Source: Olivibacter sitiensis DSM 17696 (GTDB taxonomy: Bacteria; Bacteroidota; Bacteroidia; Sphingobacteriales; Sphingobacteriaceae). Taken from it: 50,514 nucleotides of DNA. Below, one piece after another: positions 18,054 to 26,234 of this stretch. The notes beneath the pieces were generated by a model. The model had not been told where the DNA came from. It saw only the letters and a program-made list of their open reading frames with translations, and made no database searches. Where the stretch lies: NCBI RefSeq assembly GCF_000427965.1, contig NZ_ATZA01000044.1:1-50514 (forward strand). The letters are read 5' to 3'. A program made the translations under genes and the position numbers. Position 1 is the stretch's first letter; each line of letters begins with the position of its first letter.

Positions 18054-19655
18054 CTAGGTGTGCGGGAATGCCATGGATATTGTCCTTTCAATAGTTATCT
18101 GTTTCAGAAAATGTTCGTCGTGCGAGACCACAATCAATGTTCCCTGATATTCGTTAATGGCGGCCGTCAGGATTTCAATGTTCTGTATGTCCAAATTGTT
18201 GGTTGGTTCGTCCAAAATGATCATGTCAGGCGACTGCTTATTGATTGTTAAACAACACAACATTAAACGCATTTTTTCTCCGCCACTCAAAGCGTTGCAA
18301 GATTTGTCCCAATGTTCTTTGGTAAATAAAAATCGACTGAGCCTGATTTTGATTTCATGCTCTTGCAATGCCGAAGTATTGAACTGTTGGGCCTGTTCGT
18401 AGACTTTTAGTTTGTTGTCAATCAACGAATAGTCTTGGTCAATATAAACCGAGTTGTTCTCAGCCCTGTAAACTGTTCCTGTTCGTGCTTCTATGTTGCC
18501 TAAAATCAATTTTATCAGCGTTGTTTTTCCTGAACCGTTTTTGCCTTTTAAAGCTATGCGTTCGCCACTTGTGATTTGAAAATTCAGGTTTTCTATCCAA
18601 AGTGCTTGTGTGTTGTAACTGAAATTGATGTCATTTGCGGTAAATAGTATTTTGCCCTTGTGCAATGCCGAGTTGTCAAAACCGAATTTCATTTTATCAA
18701 TATCGGGCAAAGTCAAGCGTAGTTCCTGCAACTCCTGTGAAATACCGTCAATTTTTTCAGCGTGAACATTTTTTATTTTTGAAGTGCTGTTTTCGGCATT
18801 GTTCCTCAATGTGTTCATCATTATTCGGGCGACACCTGCTTTTTCCTGTTTCTTTTTTCCGCGGGTGTCCCGTTTTTGCTGCCGTTCTGCCGTTTCACGC
18901 TCTCTTTCTTTGGCCTTTCGCAGTGCCTTTTCCTTGCTTTGTAAGTCCTGATTTAGCGCATGGTTTTCTATTTGTTTTTGCGCTGCATAAAAATCATAAT
19001 TACCGCTGTAAACCGTTATCTCTCGTTGGCTCAATTCGCAAACCGTATCCAAGAGATTTAATAGTTTTCTGTCGTGGCTTACCACAATTAAGGCGCTTGA
19101 CGTGGACTCAATGAAGTCGTACAGCAATTGCCTGCTCGCTGTATCCAAATGATTACTGGGTTCGTCTAATAAAACAAGTTCTGGCCGATGGATGAAAATA
19201 CCCGCAAGGAAAACCTTAGTTTTTTGTCCACCGCTTAGTGTCCCCAACTTTTGCATCAAAGTAACGTCCTTCAACTGCCAACAATTGAGCGCTTCGCTGC
19301 ACCGTTCTTCAATGGTCCAGTCGTCATTAAGTACGGTCAGATTATTTTCCGTTACGTTGCCACTTAGGATTTCATTCAAAGCGTTGAGTTTGTCTTCAAT
19401 TTGCAAAGCCTGTGCGATAGTAAGCTGATTGTACTGCCCAAAAATTTGAGGCACATAATAAGGTTCTGTACCAACTATCCGTTGCCCCTCAGACGGATGC
19501 AATTCACCGGCAATGATTTTCAATAGGATAGATTTTCCCACGCCGTTATTGCCGATCAGGGCTATTTTATCATGTCTCTTGATAGTTAGATGAACATTGT
19601 CAAACAACAAATTGTTATTGGGATGTCTGTATGAGATGTTTTGTAAAGTAAGCAT
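18054..19655 (-). CDS. ABC-F family ATPase (ribosome-associated type)
   Basis: 533 residues from the ATG at 19655, chosen because AAAGGA lies 5 bases upstream; an upstream TTG frame extension is rejected. Two ABC domains in one chain with no membrane segments: Walker A GNNGVGKS (35-42), signature LSGGQ, 'LLDEPSNHLD', then a Lys/Arg/Glu-rich coiled linker, a second Walker A GKNGSGKT, LSGGE and 'ILDEPTNNLD'. ABC-F proteins act on ribosomes, and some members protect against ribosome-targeting antibiotics. Whether this one is a resistance factor or housekeeping is unknown; its leader has hairpins that suggest attenuation. Confidence 0.9.
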   Translation of the reverse strand: MLTLQNISYRHPNNNLLFDNVHLTIKRHDKIALIGNNGVGKSILLKIIAGELHPSEGQRIVGTEPYYVPQIFGQYNQLTIAQALQIEDKLNALNEILSGNVTENNLTVLNDDWTIEERCSEALNCWQLKDVTLMQKLGTLSGGQKTKVFLAGIFIHRPELVLLDEPSNHLDTASRQLLYDFIESTSSALIVVSHDRKLLNLLDTVCELSQREITVYSGNYDFYAAQKQIENHALNQDLQSKEKALRKAKERERETAERQQKRDTRGKKKQEKAGVARIMMNTLRNNAENSTSKIKNVHAEKIDGISQELQELRLTLPDIDKMKFGFDNSALHKGKILFTANDINFSYNTQALWIENLNFQITSGERIALKGKNGSGKTTLIKLILGNIEARTGTVYRAENNSVYIDQDYSLIDNKLKVYEQAQQFNTSALQEHEIKIRLSRFLFTKEHWDKSCNALSGGEKMRLMLCCLTINKQSPDMIILDEPTNNLDIQNIEILTAAINEYQGTLIVVSHDEHFLKQITIERTISMAFPHT

Positions 19656-19658
19656 AAT

Positions 19659-19709
19659 TCCTTTCTTAAGGAGTGAAAAACCATAGCAAACCAATAGCGG
19701 TTTTGCTAT
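19659..19709 (-). promoter_or_regulatory. Hairpins in the ABC-F leader
   Basis: On the minus strand a 10-bp hairpin with one bulge (19683-19709) is followed by a T-run, and a second small hairpin (19659-19672) pairs TCCTT with the AAGGA ribosome-binding site. The 5-base ATAGC of the first stem can also pair with an internal GCTAT, giving two exclusive folds. A possible -7 box TATATTTG on the minus strand lies at 19774-19781. Confidence 0.45.
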
Positions 19710-19930
19710 ATTATTTATCTTATCCGAAAGAAATTATATCCTACATTAACTGGTCTTTTTATGCTTGATTTGGCAAATATACGAAAGATTTAAGATGCAT
19801 GCATGTGGATATTCCATGTCCTTGTTTTTCCTTATGCTTCTTTTTCTGCTTTATTAACCTATTATTGTCCTGAATGTCAGGTTTACCCTTGTCACATTCT
19901 GTGAAATTTTGCCCGTCTCTTGCCAATAAA

Positions 19931-20485
19931 TTATCTTATCTGAAGATGTTCCATGGTTTTACCGGCAAAGGCTTTCTTTTCAACAAGCTGGAAACCCAAA
20001 TTTTGATATAGTTTTTTCGCATTTGGATTGTCGTCATCCACCAGCAGGCCCAAGGTTTGCCGGTCTTTGTTTACATACTCTTCTATTAAGAACCGTAAAA
20101 TTTTCGAGCCTATTCCTTTGCCTTGCTGATCTGGATTTACCCCCAAGGAATCGATATAATATTCTCCCGGTTGTGTCTCGTCTTCCAGGTCCAAATCCCT
20201 GTTGAATTGATGTTTTATATAGTGTAATACTGGTTCTCTCAATTCACTTAGTTCTGCCCCGTCATACAAAATAGCAGCAGCTACCACTTTGTTTTCGTCT
20301 TCGGCAACCCAACAGTTTTCATAAGAGTATTGATTGTTTTTTCTTTTCGTAAAGTAAAGCATAAATTCTTTTGCCTTGTTTTCATCTTTTTCACCGATAA
20401 ACTTGTAGACAATGTCTTTCATTGCCAGCAAAATATATGTTGCAATCCACTCCGCGTCTTTTGGAACTGCTTTTCTTACAGTCAT
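19931..20485 (-). CDS. GNAT family N-acetyltransferase
   Basis: 184 residues. The acetyl-CoA-binding loop is visible as 'VNPDQQGKGIGSKIL' followed by 'LLVDDDNPNAKKLYQNLGF', the classic GNAT C-terminal half. The N-terminus 'MTVRKAVPKDAEWIATYI' is also typical. Substrate cannot be predicted from sequence. It stands alone on the minus strand between the ABC-F gene and crcB. Confidence 0.88.
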   Translation of the reverse strand: MTVRKAVPKDAEWIATYILLAMKDIVYKFIGEKDENKAKEFMLYFTKRKNNQYSYENCWVAEDENKVVAAAILYDGAELSELREPVLHYIKHQFNRDLDLEDETQPGEYYIDSLGVNPDQQGKGIGSKILRFLIEEYVNKDRQTLGLLVDDDNPNAKKLYQNLGFQLVEKKAFAGKTMEHLQIR

Positions 20486-20595
20486 CTCATTTTTTTGTTT
20501 TTCTGTTCCTCAAAGTTTTATACAGAGCACTTCCGCCACATTTGATCCAAACTCCTTAAAGATAGCTGATGTTTCATTTGTCAAATAGCTTTTCA

Positions 20596-20970
20596 TTACA
20601 ATTTGGCCAGCGATAATCCAAGCCAAACGGAAAATAAACCAATGAGAACACTAGTTGCGATATAAAGGAACGCAATCAGCGAGTTGCCCGATTGAAACAG
20701 GTTGATGTTTTCCGACGCAAAAGCTGAAAATGTGGTATAGCCACCACAAAAACCCGTAACGAACAAAAATTTCAAGTCAGGATTTGTCAGTTGCTGTCGT
20801 TCAAAGCACCCGAGTAATATACCGATAATCAGGCAGCCTATCATATTGACCGCTAGTGTCCCAAATGGAAAAGCTGCAGGAAAATGTTTGCTTACAAACA
20901 TAGAAGTCAGGTAGCGAAGAATGCTTCCAAGTCCACCCCCAATTCCCACTAGAATTATTGCTCTCATCAT
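20596..20970 (-). CDS. crcB: Fluoride channel/exporter CrcB (FluC)
   Basis: 124 residues, four membrane segments. Family motifs: 'GGGLGSILRYL' at the N-terminus, 'GTLAVNMIGC' with the conserved Asn, and 'FCGGYTTFSAFASE' in the third segment, which carries the Phe-box and Thr/Ser residues lining the pore. FluC works as a dual-topology dimer that lets fluoride leave the cell. I looked for a fluoride riboswitch in the 210 bases upstream and could not recognise one. Confidence 0.95.
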   Translation of the reverse strand: MMRAIILVGIGGGLGSILRYLTSMFVSKHFPAAFPFGTLAVNMIGCLIIGILLGCFERQQLTNPDLKFLFVTGFCGGYTTFSAFASENINLFQSGNSLIAFLYIATSVLIGLFSVWLGLSLAKL

Positions 20971-21059
20971 TATTGTTGTTTATCGTTGCCGTTTTGTGAT
21001 GCGGTACCTATCGGGCAGCAGTTTGGCGCTTGGCCTTCGGCATCTCCAGTCATCGGGAT

Positions 21060-21180
21060 TCAAATCTACGAAAAACTGTCAACAGAAAGGTCTGGTCTGA
21101 TGCAGGGCTATACTTTTGGTGGCAGGCCGCCATAATGCCAAACGGATACTAAGGGCAAGTGCCTACGCGCATTGGCTGTT
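21060..21180 (-). repeat. Degenerate boundary element F, behind an AraC gene
   Basis: The plus-strand stretch 21063-21093 resembles 29265-29297 (shared ACGAAAA, CAACAGAAA, GTCT in order). The element starts immediately after the stop of the AraC gene ending at 21181 and separates it from crcB. The 20971-21180 gap holds nothing else recognisable. Confidence 0.4.
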
Positions 21181-22083
21181 TTAGTTTAGGTTTCTAAACT
21201 CTTTTGGTGATCTACCCGTTTTGTTTTTGAAAATCTTTGTGAAATGGGAGGGGTATTCAAACCCTAAATCAAATGCAATTTCACTGATGGATTTGTTGGT
21301 ACTCCACAATAATATTTTGGCCTTTTCTACCAATTGTAAATGAATATGCTCTTGCGTTGATTTCCCCGTATATTTTTGCAATAAATCCGATAAATAGTTA
21401 GGCGATAAATTCAGTTTCGATGCAAAATGTTTTACATCGGGCAAGCCCGTCTCGATCAATGTTTCCTGTACAAAATAATCTTTGAGAAGATGCTCAAAGC
21501 GTTGCACGATATCATTATTTACTTTAGCTCTGGTTATGAACTGCCGGTCGTAAAAACGATCACAATAATTCAGGAACAGTTCGATGTTGCTTACAATCAA
21601 ACTTTGCGTGTGTTTATCAATGTTTTTCGAGTACTCTTTTTTGATGTTTTCAATGCAATTTTCCAATGTGTTTTTTTCTTCTTCTGATACGTGCAGGGCT
21701 TCGTTAGCATCATAATTGAAAAACGAATATTTGCCAATGCTTTTTCCCAGCCCTGTTCGGTTCAATAAATCAGGGTGAAAAAACAAGCCCCAACCTTGTT
21801 CGAGCTCAATGTTGGGGTTCGCTGCAATTGTCTGATCGGGCGCAACAAAGATCAGCGTGGCTTCATCAAAATCGTAATGCGCCTTTCCATACTTGATCGC
21901 ACCTTTCGTTGTCTTTAAATAAACGGAATAAAAATGCAGACGGTACATGGCATTGGTTTGAATCCTTTGTCTGCCGACTTTCGCAAGATCTATTATTGAA
22001 ATCAACGGATGCTTGGGCTTTTCGTGCTCGTAAATTTCATTCAGTTCACTGATGGATTTTATGTCTATTATTTTTTGTGGCAT
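21181..22083 (-). CDS. AraC family transcriptional regulator
   Basis: 300 residues. The N-terminal ~190 residues are a cupin-like sensing region; the C-terminal ~100 residues hold the double helix-turn-helix: 'VKHFASKLNLSPNYLSDLLQKYTGKS' and 'SISEIAFDLGFEYPSHFTKIFKNKTGRSPKEFR' (cited in part). It lies 111 bases behind the SDR/NTF2-like pair on the same strand and could control it, which is inference from proximity. The effector is unknown. Confidence 0.9.
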   Translation of the reverse strand: MPQKIIDIKSISELNEIYEHEKPKHPLISIIDLAKVGRQRIQTNAMYRLHFYSVYLKTTKGAIKYGKAHYDFDEATLIFVAPDQTIAANPNIELEQGWGLFFHPDLLNRTGLGKSIGKYSFFNYDANEALHVSEEEKNTLENCIENIKKEYSKNIDKHTQSLIVSNIELFLNYCDRFYDRQFITRAKVNNDIVQRFEHLLKDYFVQETLIETGLPDVKHFASKLNLSPNYLSDLLQKYTGKSTQEHIHLQLVEKAKILLWSTNKSISEIAFDLGFEYPSHFTKIFKNKTGRSPKEFRNLN

Positions 22084-22194
22084 AATGAATAAATTTACAA
22101 ATAAATGGCGTAATGTTTTCAGTAAATCAGCTTCGCTGTTTTTCGTTCGTCGCCCACATAGTAACGCAGCAACATTTTCTTTCTGTTGCAGCTG

Positions 22195-22692
22195 TTACTT
22201 GTTTAATAACTTATTCATTACGTTCATATTCAAAAAGGCTGTGAGTTCTACGATTTTTTCGTCTTTCATCGTCATCAGCCAAACATAGGTGTTGATATAC
22301 GGTAAGCCATCTTTTGTCATTGCCGTTCCCTGCCAATGAGCAATTACCGTATTTCCGTCTGCGTAAATACCGATAAGCTTAGGTTTGATAATGCCCTCCA
22401 GTTTTGCATAAAGAGTTTTCAGGTCGCTGTTAAGCAATGCCTCCTTACTGTTGTAAACAATAGGATTGCTTTCAAAACCTTCGGTACTTTCCGTATAATT
22501 TTCTATCGTCCATTTTACATCGTCAGCTACTATTGGAAACAAATTCCCGACGCCATTTTCCCAATCTTCAAATCCTTGTTTGATGATTGCTCTATTGGTA
22601 GCAGTAACGTTTTCTGAAACTTGTGCGAAACAAGAAAACGAAAGTAGTAAGAATGCGAAAATGGAAACTGTTAGTTTAACCTTATTCATCAT
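22195..22692 (-). CDS. Secreted SnoaL/NTF2-like protein
   Basis: 165 residues from the ATG at 22692, with a clear signal peptide (residues 1-24, ending SFSCFAQ). The body 'AIIKQGFEDWENGVGNLFPIVADDVKWTIE' (cited in part), 'KLIGIYADGNTVIAHWQG' and 'NTYVWLMTMKDEKIVELTAFLN' has the cone fold pattern of SnoaL-like/NTF2-like proteins. The start overlaps the stop of the upstream SDR gene as ATGA, indicating translational coupling. An earlier TTG start (22713) is unlikely because it would place charged residues before the signal peptide. Function unknown, possibly binding or isomerising a small molecule. Confidence 0.85.
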   Translation of the reverse strand: MMNKVKLTVSIFAFLLLSFSCFAQVSENVTATNRAIIKQGFEDWENGVGNLFPIVADDVKWTIENYTESTEGFESNPIVYNSKEALLNSDLKTLYAKLEGIIKPKLIGIYADGNTVIAHWQGTAMTKDGLPYINTYVWLMTMKDEKIVELTAFLNMNVMNKLLNK

Positions 22693-23519
22693 AATTGATT
22701 TTTTGTTCCCCAAAGATTTTTCATATACGACACATATTCCTGGTCATTTTGCGGTTGCAAATGGTCGATGAGTTTTTGTGCGTCATCGCCTATTACATAA
22801 CGCAATTGCTCTTTATTGTCAGTTGCCGCATTGAATATCGTTTGGGCAACATCTTCAACAGTTGCGACTTTTCTTTCAGCCAGGAATTTCTGGATATAAC
22901 TGTTGGCATTTTCGAGGAAAGGCTCGTAATCTTTGATGGTATTAGAAATATAATCCATAGAAGTTTTTCCGAAGTTTGTATCAACACCGCCCGGCTCAAT
23001 CAATTTAACGTGAATGTTGAGCGAATATAACTCGTGAAACAACGATTCCGTAAAACCTTCCACTGCAAATTTTGTAGCGTGATACAAACTCATCATCGGC
23101 AATGTAATTTTCCCACCCATTGACGAAAGATTGATAAAAAGCCCGTTTTTATTTTCCCGGAAATTGGGCAATATTGCTTTCGTTACGTTCATCAAGCCAA
23201 AAACATTGACTTCAAATTGTCGCCTGATCTGTTCGTCCGTTGCGTTTTCAAAAACGCCAAACGTGCCGTAGCCTGCATTATTTACCACCACGTCTATTTT
23301 ATCGAACTTTTCAATACCGGCTTTGATACCTGAATGAATACTGTCAATATTTTGAACATCTAACTTTGTAACCAACACATTTTCCAGTGTGTTTAGTTCC
23401 GTTTCTTTTTCAGGCGAACGCATTGTTGCGATTACGTTCCAACCATTTTTTTGAAATAATTTTGCGGCCTCTTTTCCGAAGCCAGAAGAACTGCCTGTGA
23501 TCAATACTGTCTTTGCCAT
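22689..23519 (-). CDS. Short-chain dehydrogenase/reductase
   Basis: 276 residues. The cofactor motif TGSSSGFG (8-15), 'NNAGYGTFG', the catalytic serine in 'NLSSMGG' and the YHATK active-site motif are all present, which identifies a classical SDR using NAD(P)H. Substrate is not predictable. Overlaps the SnoaL-like gene by 4 bases; together they look like a two-gene unit. Confidence 0.92.
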   Translation of the reverse strand: MAKTVLITGSSSGFGKEAAKLFQKNGWNVIATMRSPEKETELNTLENVLVTKLDVQNIDSIHSGIKAGIEKFDKIDVVVNNAGYGTFGVFENATDEQIRRQFEVNVFGLMNVTKAILPNFRENKNGLFINLSSMGGKITLPMMSLYHATKFAVEGFTESLFHELYSLNIHVKLIEPGGVDTNFGKTSMDYISNTIKDYEPFLENANSYIQKFLAERKVATVEDVAQTIFNAATDNKEQLRYVIGDDAQKLIDHLQPQNDQEYVSYMKNLWGTKNQL

Positions 23520-23671
23520 TATTTTTTCAATTTTATTTATAATGCAAAGGTCAGATGAATGGAAGGATTGGATTTATACGTTTCTTGGGATTACTTATAC
23601 TTTTCCCAGAAGTTAATGAACTTGAATAAATTTTCCCGGCTTTATACGGTTACTTGCGTACACTTGGAGAT

Positions 23672-23708
23672 AAGCAAATGGCTGTCCCGACGGAACAGCC
23701 ATTTGCTT
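23672..23708 (-). terminator. Strong inverted repeat behind the alcohol dehydrogenase
   Basis: A perfect 14-bp stem (23672-23685 with 23695-23708) around a 9-base loop, 90 bases after the stop of the alcohol dehydrogenase gene. No clear T-run follows on either strand, so it may be an imperfect terminator or an RNA-stabilising stem. Confidence 0.6.
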
Positions 23709-23797
23709 TGTACTATATCATATTGCCACTAATTAATTGCATTACAAGTTACTTTCCAATCCTTTTGGTCGAACTGTAGTGAACCAAGGCGGAATAT

Positions 23798-24844
23798 TTA
23801 CAGCGTTGCAATATCAATTACGAAACGATAGCGGACATCCCCCTTTAACATACGTTCATACGCTTCGGTAATATTCTTGACGTCAATTAATTCAATATCA
23901 GAGACAATGTTGTGTGCTGCACAGAAATCAAGCATTTCCTGCGTTTCCCGAATACCACCGATGCCGGAACCTGCGAGACTTTTTCTTCCATCAAGAAGAG
24001 AAAAAGGAGGAAATGAGGTTGGCACCGTTGGTACACCAACGCAGATATGCACACCGTTTGTATTGAGCAAAGAAAGATAAAGCGGGAAATCGTGTGGTGC
24101 GCTGACCGTATCCAAAATAAAATCAAAAGTGCCCTTCACCGCTTTTAATTGCTCGGGATCTGAAGTAACCACAAAATGATGTGCCCCTAATTTTTTTGCA
24201 TCTTCTTCCTTTTTGGGAGAGGTACTCAATACGGTGACATCCGCACCAAAAGCAACTCCGAATTTTACTGCCATATGTCCTAAACCGCCCAAACCAAGCA
24301 CCGCCAGTTTGTGCCCCTTGCCGACTTTCCAGTGCCGCAACGGTGAATAAGTCGTAATCCCGGCACACAACAATGGAGCTGTTGCAGCTAGATCCAGTTT
24401 TTCTGAAATGTGTAATACAAAATCTTCATTTACCACGATGGTTTTTGAATAACCGCCATAAGTGGGCATTCCATCCGTATATTTATTGACATTGTTATAG
24501 GTCTGTATATTGCCATTCTTGCAATATTGTTCCAAGCCGTCCTGGCAGTTTTCACATTCCCTGCAGGAATCAACCATACAGCCTGTCCCGGCCAGGTCAC
24601 CGACCTTAAATTTGGTAACATCATCTCCCACTTTTACCACCCGGCCGACAATTTCATGTCCCGGAACCATCGGGAAAACCCCATCAAACCATTCATTTTT
24701 GATTTGATGCAAATCACTATGGCAGACGCCGCAATAAAGAATATCAAATTGCACATCGTGCGGTCCCACTTCTCTGCGTTCAAAATCCCAAGGAGCTAAA
24801 TCTGTCGTTGGGTTTTGAGCCGCATAACCTTTTGTCCGAATCAT
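23798..24844 (-). CDS. Zinc-dependent NAD(P) alcohol dehydrogenase (YahK/CAD-like)
   Basis: 348 residues. Catalytic zinc ligands are C41 in 'CGVCHSD' and the GHE motif ('PGHEIVGRV'); the structural zinc is held by the four cysteines of 'CMVDSCRECENCQDGLEQYC'. The nucleotide-binding 'GLGGLGHMAVKFG' follows, then 'TSPKKEEDAKKLGAHHFV', which is typical of NADP-linked cinnamyl-alcohol-type aldehyde reductases. It probably reduces aldehydes. The AraC gene behind it (upstream on the minus strand) is the likely regulator. Confidence 0.93.
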   Translation of the reverse strand: MIRTKGYAAQNPTTDLAPWDFERREVGPHDVQFDILYCGVCHSDLHQIKNEWFDGVFPMVPGHEIVGRVVKVGDDVTKFKVGDLAGTGCMVDSCRECENCQDGLEQYCKNGNIQTYNNVNKYTDGMPTYGGYSKTIVVNEDFVLHISEKLDLAATAPLLCAGITTYSPLRHWKVGKGHKLAVLGLGGLGHMAVKFGVAFGADVTVLSTSPKKEEDAKKLGAHHFVVTSDPEQLKAVKGTFDFILDTVSAPHDFPLYLSLLNTNGVHICVGVPTVPTSFPPFSLLDGRKSLAGSGIGGIRETQEMLDFCAAHNIVSDIELIDVKNITEAYERMLKGDVRYRFVIDIATL

Positions 24845-25001
24845 ATTTTTGAATTTTTAATTAAGTAACTCTATGCAAAAATAGCTTTACCAATAGATAG
24901 CCCGTTAATGATAATCAAGCTAAAGATTAAGAAATTCAAACAATTTCAGGAGAATAGGAAAAAGATGGGCCTTGGACGGACAATAAGGAATGAAATGTAT
25001 T

Positions 25002-25871
25002 TCATTTACGAAAAGCGGTGGGCGTAGTACCTGTAAGCCGCTTAAAATAGTTGTTAAAATAGGTGGGATATTCAAAGCCCAGGGCATATGCAATCTGGGC
25101 AACATTCCAATCAGAATGCCTAAGCAATGCTTTTGCCTCTGTGATGACCCTTTCGGAAATATGAGAACGTGTCGATTTTCCCGTAATACTTTTTACAGAA
25201 CGGTTCAGGTGGTTTACGTGCACAGCAAGACTTCGTGCAAAATCATTCGGGCTTTTCAAGCTTAGCGGATGATTGTAATCTTCCACCGGAAACTGGCGTT
25301 CCAGTAATTCAAGAAACAACGATGCCACTCTCTCTGAAGCATTTTTGTGTCTTACAAGATTTTCGGACGGTTGCAATCTCAATGCTTCGTGGATAATCAG
25401 GTTGACATAATTGCGGATAAGGTCGTTCTTGAATAGATATTCTGTATCGTAAACAGAAAGCATTCTTTTAAAAATGTCGCTAATATATGCTTCTTGCTCA
25501 TCACTAAGGGGGAAAATTGGAGTTCCGCCAAATTTGAATAAAGGCGATTGCTGCAAACTTTCAGAGTTGTTGTTCGTTTTCAAAAACTCTTCCGTAAACA
25601 AACAAGCATAACTCTCTTTTTCCCTTGAGACCGTTTCCCAGGAATAAGGGATATGCGGAGTGCCAAAAAATAAAGTTGTCCCTTGTATTTTAATCCCCTT
25701 ATCTGCGTATTCAATAATGCTCTTTCCTGTCACAAGACATATTTTGTAAAAGTCCTTCCTACTATAGATTACAGCTTTTTTGGAAGCAGCTTCCACCCGA
25801 TACACATTAAAGCCAACGTTTTTTAGAATAGGTTCTGACTTGGCAATCCAATCTTCTTTCAACTTTTCCAT
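25002..25871 (-). CDS. AraC family transcriptional regulator next to the alcohol dehydrogenase
   Basis: 289 residues. An N-terminal sensing domain is followed by a C-terminal double helix-turn-helix with 'HISERVITEAKALLRHSDWNVAQIAYALGF' (cited in part) and 'YPTYFNNYFKRLTGTTPTAFRK'. It lies 157 bases upstream of the alcohol dehydrogenase on the same strand, an arrangement often seen for aldehyde-responsive AraC proteins. Role is inferred from position. Confidence 0.9.
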   Translation of the reverse strand: MEKLKEDWIAKSEPILKNVGFNVYRVEAASKKAVIYSRKDFYKICLVTGKSIIEYADKGIKIQGTTLFFGTPHIPYSWETVSREKESYACLFTEEFLKTNNNSESLQQSPLFKFGGTPIFPLSDEQEAYISDIFKRMLSVYDTEYLFKNDLIRNYVNLIIHEALRLQPSENLVRHKNASERVASLFLELLERQFPVEDYNHPLSLKSPNDFARSLAVHVNHLNRSVKSITGKSTRSHISERVITEAKALLRHSDWNVAQIAYALGFEYPTYFNNYFKRLTGTTPTAFRK

Positions 25872-25922
25872 TGTACAAAGTTAAGAAAATCAAATAAGAC
25901 CATGTAGCGTCGGTTTTGTATA

Positions 25923-26200
25923 TCAGTTAAACGAAGCCCGAAATGCCAAAGGTGAAAGGTTTGTCTTTGTCTTGAAAAGTTTACTGAACGACTGCGAATG
26001 TTCAAAACCTAATTGGTATGCTATTTCGCTGATGCTACAATTGGTGGTTGTTAATAATTCTTTTGCTTTTTCTATCAAATGATTTGAATGTATTGTTGGG
26101 CGTTCTTATCAGTCGTGTTTCGCAGCAGGTCGCTTAAATAACTGGGCTAAAGATTAACTTCATTGGCTACAAACTGAACCGTTGGCAAACCTTTATGAAG
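25923..26200 (-). pseudogene. Decayed AraC regulator, C-terminal half
   Basis: Reading the minus strand gives 'GLPTVQFVANEVNL*PSYLSDLLRNTTDKNAQQYIQ' then, after one frameshift, 'HLIEKAKELLTTTNCSISEIAYQLGF' and 'SFSKLFKTKTNLSPLAFR' to a stop at 25923. This is the AraC DNA-binding half with one nonsense codon and one frameshift, and the N-terminal half is missing: the sequence runs straight into the region behind the fic stop. Confidence 0.85.
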
Positions 26201-26209
26201 TGGCTATAG

Positions 26210-26234
26210 CGAAAATCCTTGTTATGGGCTGTGG
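26210..26234 (-). repeat. Boundary element E behind fic
   Basis: The plus-strand 15-mer AAAATCCTTGTTATG (26212-26226) is identical to 29312-29326, and the bases after it also match partly. It lies directly after the fic stop codon and forms the 5' break point of the AraC remnant. Confidence 0.55.

Noticed and set aside
20971-21180. Fluoride riboswitch before crcB
   Set aside because: I looked on the minus strand for the conserved pseudoknot pattern and did not find it; the stretch matches element F instead.
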